A stretch of 64,000 bases of DNA from Microbotryum silenes-acaulis (Eukaryota > Basidiomycota > Microbotryomycetes > Microbotryales > Microbotryaceae): NCBI GenBank assembly GCA_003665825.1, contig QPFY01000014.1:620001-684000 (forward strand). Reading direction: 5' to 3'. Position 1 is the stretch's first letter, and each line of letters begins with the position of its first letter. Made by a program: the position numbers and the translations under genes. Positions 56,401 through 64,000 of the stretch are shown piece after piece. Under the pieces are notes generated by a model. The model did no database searches. It was given only the letters and a program-made list of their open reading frames with translations, and was not told where the DNA came from.

Positions 56401-57731
56401 CGAGTGAGTATGAGAGCTTTCCAGGTTTTCTCTTTCGTCTGTTTGCTGATGTAGGTCTGGTGGGAGCAGCCTGGCCGAGGACAGCAAGATGCGACGCTGC
56501 TTGCAGATCGCGACCTGTGTGCTGCGCGAAAGCGTACCTTCGACGAGTTCGTCACCAAAACGTGAGTCGCGGGCTCGATATACATGCTCTTCTGGCTTGG
56601 CACTGACTCAGTGGTCCTTTTTTCGACTCAAATCAGCCACGCTCGCATCGGCGCCGGCTCGAATCACCTTGCTTCGCTCGGCGTTCAGCTCGTTCGCCGA
56701 TCTGGCGGACATCTACCCCGCCTCGACGCGCGAGGAGCTATACGCGATCGCCTTTTACTTCTATTCACGTGAGTGAGGGCGACGCTCTCATCGCAGGGGA
56801 ATGCTTTAAAGCTGATTTGTCTGTCTTCCATCTCACAGAATTGCTGCAAGAGGAGGCCAGCGAAATCGACCTTGTGTCGCCCACGCTGCCTGTGCTCAAG
56901 GTCTTGTGCGATCGTAGTCAGCAGTTCCCACCTGCTGCTCGAGGCTTCGTCGTGTTGCCCAAGGTGATCAACGGCATGCTCTCCGCGTGTCTGCAAAACA
57001 TCGACTCGGTGCGCGGGCGGCGAGGCGCCGCGGCCATCCTCAAGACGAGGAACAATCTCCTTGCGGCGGTCCTGCTTCTCACCTCGTTGGGTCCGTCGAT
57101 CCAAGTCGGCCAAGAGGTGGTTGAACACGCGTGCTTCATCATCACCTCGATCGCCCTCTCGCCCTCTTCTGAAGTATTGCCGACAGCTCTGCATTGCTTG
57201 ACCTCGGTCCTGGCAGCTGCATCTCGTGGTTCGGGCGTGCTACGATACTGCGTCGGGCAGATCTTGCCGACGTTGATCGAGTTCGTCGCGAAAGCGTCCA
57301 AAACGGAGCTTCAAGCTGGGGATCCCACGTTGATTCAAGTCGCTGAAGTGCTCAAGGCTTTGGTAGCCGTGCTAACGGGTGTGGCTATTGATCGAAGTGA
57401 GTGGCAAATAGTTCTAGGGCCTGTTATACTTTCGAAAAGGGGCTGATCCAAAAAGATGCTTGCCACAGAAACCCAATCGCTTTCGATCCTCCTGCCGGTC
57501 CTCATCCTCCTTCTCAAACCTTCCTCTCCGAGTGCCTCGCACACCCTCGCAATCACGCATCTCATCCAACTCGCTTCCTCAAATTCGAGCAGTTTCAAAG
57601 AAGCGACCTTCAGCCTCAGTGAAGAACAACGCACGACGTTGGAGACGAGTATCCGGGCTCAGGTCGGAGGGACAAGGAGGGTCGAGGTCAAGGAGGAGGC
57701 ACCGAAGATTAGTTTGAAGATGTTTGGGTAG
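50429..57731 (+). CDS. LAA1: LAA1/HEATR5-family giant HEAT-repeat protein
   Basis: HEATR5/Laa1 proteins associate with the AP-1 clathrin adaptor in trans-Golgi/endosome sorting. Eleven exons (50429-50737, 50845-51147, 51231-51293, 51366-51521, 51607-55281, 55359-55886, 55961-56403, 56455-56561, 56637-56768, 56839-57396, 57469-57731) are all in phase and give 2178 aa, close to the roughly 2000 aa of relatives. The protein is almost wholly helical HEAT repeats, for example LLSRIFLLLLAKGDTRGLYD, LVQLSAPYNKLSTSRKLRNA, SVQIAAAWALRTFCDNAPTR, RAAAAESLGRLSSLGETSFM, AGCALAFGEIYRHVGSLAAG and PLVHFYALHALSLVIDAASL, with C-terminal HALLWHL-like equivalents degraded. Low-complexity loops interrupt it (basic PPRRKKKAGG, acidic DEDDDDDP, poly-Ala/Gly near 54.9 kb). 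The start at MAPDESDR is the first ATG of the frame. Confidence 0.9.
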
Positions 57732-57807
57732 GGTTTGCTGAGACGTATGTGTAATTCTCAATGCGGAGTCTGTTGAAGGTGTTAGTAGACCTTGCACTGA
57801 TATCGGG

Positions 57808-57880
57808 GGCCGGATAGCTTAGTAGGTCAAAGCTTTTCCAATTAATGGAAGCGACCCAGGTTCGACTCCTGGTCCAGCCG
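57808..57880 (+). tRNA. tRNA-like gene with TTA anticodon, isotype undetermined
   Basis: A 73-base cloverleaf can be drawn. The acceptor stem GGCCGGA/TCCAGCC has one C-A mismatch. The D-arm is GCTT/AAGC, the anticodon stem TTTCC/GGAAG (first pair T-G) and the T-arm CCAGG/CCTGG with TTCGACT loop. A-box (TAGCTTAGTAGG) and B-box (GGTTCGACTCC) are good, and a T4 pol III stop follows at 57890. The seven-base loop is AATTAAT: position 33 is A instead of the near-universal U, and the anticodon reads TTA, which would pair with UAA stop codons. It is either a degenerate tRNA or an unusual one. Confidence 0.7.
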
Positions 57881-58503
57881 TTTCTCTTCTTTTGTTGATC
57901 ATTTCGGGATCATCGTTGATTCCAACAGAGTCTTCTTGCACGTTCGTGCGGTGAGATTGGAAAAGAGGACGTCAGCCGCTCGGCTTCCTCGTCTTTTGTC
58001 CCTCCACACCTCGCTCGTTCCCTCTCGCCTCGATTGACAAACCGCGCCCTCGGGCGAAGAACTCCGTCCACTTTACAGAATATCGAATTCGAGGTGTCCA
58101 AGTCGAGGTGCTCAGCAAGATCCCCGACGTTGACACTTGTCCCGATGAGCGCAGGTTCGTCCTTCCATCCGCCGGCCCCTTTCCCCACGAGCTGTCCCAC
58201 CGATTGCGATGAACTCGGACAGGCATCTCGAGGCAAGTGGATCCGAACCCGTCCAGGGATCGCAGAGGAGAACATTTGATTCGTTGCAGCGTGGGTGTGT
58301 CTTACTATACTGGCCTAGCCATTTCTTCCGACTCGATTTTTCCGAAGATTACTACGCCTTGATATTGTTATGGTGTTATTTGAGCCTAGTGAATAATAAA
58401 AAGCAACCGCGGGGCCGGCGGCTTCCTCAACCGGCGGCTTTCTCAGCGTGTCCGCTCTCCCTCATCAGCGCGCTTTCGCACGACCCCACCGACCTACGAA
58501 ACA
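57881..58503. other. Intergenic region with a short coding-like frame
   Basis: About 620 bases. Around 58070-58210 one plus frame reads HFTEYRIRGVQVEVLSKIPD then FVLPSAGPFPHELSHRLR and stops; no splice-supported extension was found. It may be a gene remnant. The rest, including the DUF4246 promoter, shows nothing else. Confidence 0.4.
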
Positions 58504-60834
58504 ATGGAAGGACCAAGCGAAAAGACCACACCTTTGGCCAAGGTCTTTCCCAGCCCCTTTGCGATCGAAGATTCGCAGTACAGCGGGGGCAAGACCCCGG
58601 TCCTCGCTAGACGTGAGTGCGCGCGCTCACTAGTTTCCGCCGGCGCCAAGCACCGTCTACGCCATACCCCGAGCGAATTCCAGCCCCAGAAACACATCGG
58701 AGGAGTGGTATGGTTCATGTTTGAAGCAGCTGCGACAGCATGGTGTGAATCTGCCTCGTCGTCACGTGCAATGCTGCTCTTCGCCAGTTCAGTCGCGGCA
58801 CGCGTGGCATTCTCCCGTCCGCTAGCCGCGCGTCGGCACGTGCCTGGCTTGGCCCAGGAAGACCGAGGAAGACGGCTCGCTGCCCAATGTGGGGCACCTC
58901 TCTTGAGTGGGCAGCGGCCATCGAGCGCGTGGTTCAGCAAGCACATCACCCAAGCGATCACGTCCACTGATCGGCACGTTTTCTGCACGTCTGATATTGT
59001 ACAGCCCCGTATACCCTCCACGAAATCGAGATGAGAGCGCTGTCATATTCGATTCGCTCGAACAAGGCCGACTGGCAAACGAAGCGGCTCAGTCGCGAGA
59101 TCAGAACCAAATGGGCCATCGAGGCCTTGGAGCAGAGCGCGGAGAAAGCGGAACTGGCGTTCAAGCACATGACGCTCGAAAGGCGACCCCTAACTTTTTG
59201 GATGGTCGACTACGTCTTGGAGGAGCTCGAACAGCACGCGAGGGTGGAGCGCATCGTCAACGGCCAGTGGAGGGTGAGGAGCCGATCCTGGCGCTCGCAT
59301 GACACAGCACCAGCTGACTCGATCAGTTCCAACGTTACTTGATTCCTGGTAGGAGAGCTGCTTTGACGCCATCTTTGAATCGGACCGCCTCATCCCTGAT
59401 GGTCTACGATCGGCGCTGATTCGTCAAGTTGCCAAGCTCGAGAACGTCCCCGAGGAGCAAAAGGACTGGCACCCAGGATCGAAGAAGCAGGTCCTCGATC
59501 TCGTGCATCCGTCTCTCTACCCGCTCGTCTACAAACAGTCCGTGTTACGCACATCCCTCGACGTGGACTCGAAATCGGGCACCACCGCTGCGTCGGCGGT
59601 GACCCTCGCCGAAGCTCCCGGTCCCAAACCAAGCTCGACGTCCGCCATGTCCAGCCGCTCGGACGACGTAGACGAGACCTCGTACCTCTCGAGTCAGTAC
59701 CAATGGTTGCCCAGCGACTTTACGCTCGACGAGAAAGGAGGAGTGTCGATTGATGGATACATCAACAACCTGCACCCCGACGACCATGCCGACTTGTACG
59801 ACACGATCGCCGTCATCTTTTCGCAATTCGTGCCCCTCTTTGACCAGACGCTGTCGGAACTGATCGACCCACGTCCCCGCGCGATCCCCGTCACCGGTTC
59901 GGATTGGTACGGTAGCCACGACTTTGACGCGGACGAATGGATGGAAGAGCACGCGTCCGAGTTCGATGAGGACACAATGCAAGACGCCTTGGACGAGGCC
60001 CAAGAGGAGTGGGAATTGACGCGCGAGATCACCTTGCCGGCCCCTAAGGGTCTGTTCCACCCCGCTCCGGAAGAAGCGATCCGCCGCAAGATCGAAAGCC
60101 CCACATTCACGATCAAAGGGCGCACCGTGCAGGTCATCGTCAAGCTCGCCAATATCGTCCTTACCCCCGATCAGCCCACCTACAACGGCGGGATATGGCA
60201 CGTCGAAGGGATGAAGAACGAGTCGATCGTCGCGACGGGTATCTACTACTACGACCAGGTGAACATTGACGGCTCGTCGCTCGCCTTCCGAGGCACGTTC
60301 GACGAGACCGAGCTTCCCTATGAGCAAAACGACGAGCGTGGGGTGGAGATCGTGTTTGGGATCCAAGGGGACGGACCGACGGTGCAGTCGTACAACTCGG
60401 CCGCGACGACCCACAACCGGTGCTTGACGTTCCCCAACATTTACCAGCATCGCGTCCCTTCGTTTTCCCTACGCGACCGCACCAAGCCCGGGCACCGCAA
60501 GATCCTCGTCTTTTTCTTGGTCGATCCGTTGCGCCCTCGCATCCCTTCGACGCGGGACGTTGCACCGCAGCAGCGAGAGTGGATCGAACGTGCCTTGTGC
60601 GAGTCGGCGCCCGGCGCAGATACGGAAGCGGACGACTCCGAACCCTCTCGGGGGTCGCTCATCAACCGACTGCCGAACGAACTCTGGGACCGGATCCTCG
60701 ACTTGACCGACGGGCTGATGACACAGGACGAGGCCAAGGAACACCGCAACAAGTTGATGTTTGAGCGCAAGTTCAAGCTCAAGGAGCACAGCACGGAGGT
60801 GTACGAGCGCGAGTTTTCGTTGTGCGAGCATTGA
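58504..60834 (+). CDS. DUF4246-family protein
   Basis: DUF4246 proteins are fungal proteins of unknown function with a fold resembling 2-oxoglutarate oxygenases (that link is inference). Exons 58504-58612, 59005-59273 and 59353-60834 give 619 aa. The N-terminal segment (YTL-HEIEMRALSYSIRSNKADW, interrupted here) and FWMVDYVLEELEQHARVE match the family start. SSQYQWLPSDFTLDEKGGVS and YINNLHPDDHADLYDTI follow. The core has VIVKLANIVLTPDQPTYNGG, IWHVEGMKNESIVATGIYYY with candidate metal His/Glu, NIYQHRVPSFSL and GHRKILVFFLVDPLRPRIPS. The C-terminus carries RLPNELWDRILDL, which looks like a short F-box-like helix, then a Lys/Glu-rich tail. The first intron is long for this window (392 nt), and its interior has no supported exon. 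Confidence 0.85.
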
Positions 60835-61540
60835 ATGGAAGAGGGTGTACCATGGCCGTGACTGTGTACGACGTACTATTGGCGGCTCTTTTTGACGTCC
60901 GGTATTGCCAGTCATCGTTATTGCAAATATTTTGTTCTTAGTTGCAGTATGCCCCAGAGCCGACGTGAGGGTGTCGATCGAAGCGAGTTGAGTTGCGCCA
61001 TTTCATCGTCGCTGTCCCAAAAGTGACGACGGTGCAGAAACCGATGAGTACAGCTCCCATCCCTGCCGCAAAAATCTTGTTTCGTTGTATGGGTAAGAGA
61101 CTCGGCCGAAGTTTTAGGGGACCGAGGGTCCAAGCGCATCGATGCCGATCATCAGCGCAAGGAGTCGCGCCGACTCGTGCAAAGGACCCTCTAGCCATAC
61201 ACGAAGCGGGCAGAGTGACGGATCGAGAAGATGGACGACCTGGTCTCGCGAAGTCGTGCCGAAAGTCGGGGATGAAATCGTAACGCCCCGGCTAGAGCTC
61301 GGCGCTCGCGAATTGAGCGTAATCAGAGAGGCCCGGAGTGCACTTGGTTCCTGAGATACTTATCATATTCCCATAGCAGAGTCTGTCCTACTGTTCTTGC
61401 CACAAGAAAGTGATAGAGAGTAATGATGGCGGATTGTGCCGACTGGAGCATGCGGGCATAGCCTGGCAGAGTATCACGAATCGGCATTTCGGCGCGGAAT
61501 ATCGCACGCACGGCAGCTTGGATCGCCGCGTTGACTCCTC

Positions 61541-61675
61541 CGTATTTACATCTGGTTGAAAATTACCATCACCTATAACAAATGCTGCCATTGCTGCAGG
61601 TGTGATTAATTCTCCAATGTTTTCAGGAACACGTTTAATATATTTACCTGTAGTTACATCTAACTGGTAAAATAC
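61541..61675 (-). pseudogene. LAGLIDADG homing-endonuclease fragment, probably mitochondrial-derived
   Basis: A 45-codon AT-rich stretch reads YQLDVTTGKYIKRVPENI then GELITPAAMAAFVIGDGNF. It resembles the VPxNIxxLLTPxALAxWIMDDG segment of intron-encoded LAGLIDADG endonucleases. The composition differs strongly from the GC-rich flanks. No other part of the enzyme is present, so this is a fragment, plausibly transferred from mitochondrial DNA. Confidence 0.5.
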
Positions 61676-61689
61676 CCCATCGGCCGCGA

Positions 61690-61950
61690 CACATGTCCGC
61701 ACATGTGCGGACACTTGATTATAGCTCAATACATGACGATATCGTATCTTTTCGATGTCGTAGGACAAATATATAAGTATTCCTAGGTTGAACCTGCAAG
61801 AAGAACATGATACGATGTGTGCTGCAAGATTTATGATGATTTCAAATTCTCATGTGCGGACCGCAGCCTCATGTGCGGACATGTGTCGGTCTGCGGTCCG
61901 CACTTGGCCCAGCAAAGTGCGGACCCATCTGGCCAAGTGCGGACCCATCC
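61690..61950. repeat. Cluster of seven GTGCGGAC/GTCCGCAC motifs
   Basis: Two copies form a palindrome near 61693-61710 (GTCCGCACATGTGCGGAC). Five more lie at about 61854-61950 in both orientations, several next to ATG or TGGCC. Between the groups is about 140 bases of AT-rich sequence. The layout suggests the two ends of a small inserted element or a binding-site array. Confidence 0.65.
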
Positions 61951-62098
61951 GGCCGCACTCCGAGTCCGCCTAAGAATCTCGAGCAGTTCAACGATGAGAC
62001 ATACTTGCTACTCTGTTGACTTCATGTTGTATAGGGACTTTGCTAACTAGACTTTTAGAGTTGAAGTGGATCATGAAAATGTCTCTAAAGTTGTATCA

Positions 62099-64000
62099 TT
62101 AGCAGGAGCGCCCACTACTACAAAGCTGGCCCAGAAGATCACAACGCTGCAAATTTTGAGACAGACCTATCACGCTTAGTGGTTTTTAGCATTGCTACAT
62201 CAAAGGTTCTCTAACTCACCGATTTGAAGCCCTCGAACAAGACGGAAGCGTCTTGCATCTTCCAGACCCCTTTTCCCTCATCAAAGGACCCGTCCGGAGG
62301 CATTGTCGACACTTTGGATGGAAGGTCGGCGAGAGCCTCGGAGTCGTAGTATAGGCCCCACAGCTCGTGCCATTGCTGGTCCAGCAGCGCATTGAACGAA
62401 AGTAGCAAGTCATATGATTCATGTTCTAGCTCGTAGAACAACATAGTCACCAATCCGTTGGTGGTCCTGTTGCCGATTGGATAAGCGAGCTGACCGCGCA
62501 TTGCGTCGAAGTGGTAGCGAGTTGCTTCTTCCCCGTAACCGACGATTGCATCCGTAGCGAAATGCTCACCGCTGAGAATGTGGCGCACCTCTGAACGAAG
62601 AGACCAGACGAGCTCCATCTGGCCCGAGACAGCCAAGCGAAGCTCACGCGGGGGTTGCTCGTGGCGAGGATACTGGTTGTTGATGTTGAATACAAGCACA
62701 CGAGGAAGCGAGGTGATCGAAATGATCTGCGTGTAAGAGCGTACGATGCAATCGCTCTTGTGATAACGACGCCCAGTATTTTGTTTCTCTACGTCCGCCA
62801 TTGCTGGTTGCCCAACAAGTGAGCCAAATACCTCCGACAGAGTTGGCTCGCTAAGGTTTAGGCTCAATAGTAGGACGGACCAGTCGACGATGAAGTGTCG
62901 TCTTGGCAAGATCTCAATTTGTACGCACTGACAAGCCGAGCAATAACCGGCTCGTTGAAAGTGGGTTTCGATCTGAACTCGGGCCGACGAGGTTGGCAAG
63001 TGATCCCGCGGTATTGGTATTGGTATGTGGTCGACCGTAAAGGTGTAAAGCGACACGAGCCAGCTCTGCGGACGACAAGAGCGATCAGCCCAATGTGGAT
63101 TTATGGTAAGCAAAAGAATCTTGATCGACTGACCGATGGGTTGCTGTGCTCGAAGTACGCATCGGATGCATCCTTTACGGGTTTCGAATCATAGTCGTAG
63201 GCTAGCTGCGTGTATTCGCGAATGAGGCTCCAGATCTCGAGGGCCAGTGTCCGACCTTGAAGTGCGAATGTCTCCTCCATTTCCAGCTTGGCACACATGG
63301 AGGGGTTGGTGATAAAGAGGCAGTCCATGTGCATTAGCCACTCTTTCAGCCCGGTGGCGACCGAGAGCAAGCCAACCAAGGCCGAATCAAGCCAGCAGGA
63401 ATGGTTGTGCCATGGACCTTGGACAATGCCAGTCCGTTTGCTGCATTGCTGCTCGGATCGAAGCCAACAGTCTTCGTGGAGTGTGGCAATCGTGCTGCTT
63501 TGGAGTTCGAGGGGCGTCGAGCTCGACACTGCCTTCGGCGGAGATAATCCCAAGCTTGCTTGAGATGTGGATAAGGACTTGGAGTCGGCAGCTTTGGGTG
63601 GCGCGAATGCCGAATTTGGCACAGGCTGGACATGTGCCACCGCTAATTCTGACTCCGGCTTCCCTAAGGCGGCGATCATCCGTTTCCGAGGTACACGGTA
63701 GTTCTTGCCAGACGATTGGGGCTTTTCCAATAGCGCAAGAACTGTGAGGCAAGAGAGATACCGCTTTGAGTCGGGTAGGTTTTACCCTGCAGATCCGCGC
63801 TTGAGCAGTCAAATACGTACATCTCGACCTCTCTTCCGTCCACTCGTTGAGCGCCCTCACTGAAAGAGGAGTCGGTCGTATTGATCGCGCCGCGCCGCTC
63901 GATGGGCGGCCCGAAGATTTGGCACGCGATTTGGAAATGGAAGCTTCCTTCGGTTTTGTGGAGCGGTCAGCCAGGCGCCCCGTCGTGCTGCACGATTTGA
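62099..64000 (-). CDS. Peptidase C19 (USP)-like protein, partial, runs off right edge
   Basis: Exons predicted at 63821 to beyond 64000, 63134-63741, 62220-63065 and a short last one 62099-62146 (least certain); the joins are in phase. The upstream part is basic and Ser-rich. A cysteine box HNHSCWLDSALVGLLSVATG resembles the nucleophile motif of ubiquitin-specific proteases. Later come CSACQCVQIEILPRRHF, SLPRVLVFNINNQYP, and a His box SGEHFATDAIVGYG with YHFDAMRGQLAYP, which fits the second half of the C19 active site (GHY...W..FDD). The spacing is short for a housekeeping USP. The neighbourhood (repeats, endonuclease fragment) suggests it may belong to a mobile element. True specificity is unknown. 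Confidence 0.55.

Larger units (their letters stand above)
60835..62098. other. Intergenic, repeat-bearing region with foreign-looking pieces
   Basis: About 1.26 kb between the DUF4246 gene and the right-edge protease gene. It holds a LAGLIDADG-like fragment (61541-61675) and a cluster of GTGCGGAC motifs (61690-61950), both listed separately. A minus-strand frame at 61323-61511 reads RAIFRAEMPIRDTLPGYARM, then LQSAQSAIITLYHFLVARTV, and is unrecognised. The AT content rises sharply between about 61540 and 61860. Confidence 0.5.

Noticed and set aside
1..64000. CRISPR array, prophage, operon or biosynthetic cluster
   Set aside because: The intron-rich fungal gene structure and the unrelated housekeeping genes give no sign of any of these.

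Overview
The window looks like nuclear DNA of a GC-rich basidiomycete yeast, most likely a Rhodotorula/Sporobolomyces-type Pucciniomycotina relative. The reasons are intron-dense genes (introns mostly 55-90 nt, GTNNGT donors, CAG/TAG acceptors), proteins typical of basidiomycete yeasts, and no operon-like layout. The species assignment is inference. Gene models were built by hand by joining open frames at splice sites that keep phase and restore family motifs. Exon ends are therefore predictions, though most are supported by several in-phase junctions per gene.

Left part (1-28 kb), in order: the start of an unrecognised Ser-rich gene leaving the left edge (-); NOP9 ribosome-biogenesis factor (-); a small unknown conserved-looking protein (+); an S9 prolyl-oligopeptidase-type peptidase (-); two tandem GNAT acetyltransferases (+), the first carrying a decayed second GNAT domain; two tandem MFS anion:cation-symporter-family transporters (-) separated by 2.6 kb that contains a 307-bp near-perfect inverted repeat; a peroxisomal acyl-CoA oxidase ending in SKL (-); and a DENND6/AVL9-like DENN protein (-).

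Middle (28.2-35.5 kb): a gene-poor 7.3-kb block holding transposon relics. There is a frameshifted piece of a non-LTR retroelement zinc-binding tail (29.5 kb) and a colinear but multiply frameshifted Helitron Rep N-terminal region (32.9-34.5 kb, minus strand) interrupted by a 21-G homopolymer. Degenerate direct repeats and an AT-rich hairpin are also present.

Right part (35.5-64 kb): GT25-type glycosyltransferase (+); RDH54/RAD54B recombination translocase with about 23 exons, one of 7 nt (+); TPA1/OGFOD1 prolyl dihydroxylase with a 5-nt exon (+); DNAJC8/Spf31 J-protein (-), divergent from GUP1-type MBOAT acyltransferase (+) across a repeat-bearing promoter; LAA1/HEATR5 giant HEAT protein (+); an odd tRNA-like gene with a TTA anticodon; a DUF4246 protein (+). 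A last mobile-looking region has GTGCGGAC repeats, an AT-rich LAGLIDADG homing-endonuclease fragment, and a C19/USP-like cysteine-protease gene running off the right edge (-).

Most genes are housekeeping and show no common pathway. The candidates for something unusual are the inverted repeat between the transporter paralogs, the GNAT fusion, the TTA-anticodon tRNA, the Helitron relic and the right-edge protease/repeat region. I found no CRISPR array, no biosynthetic cluster and no clearly new multi-gene system.
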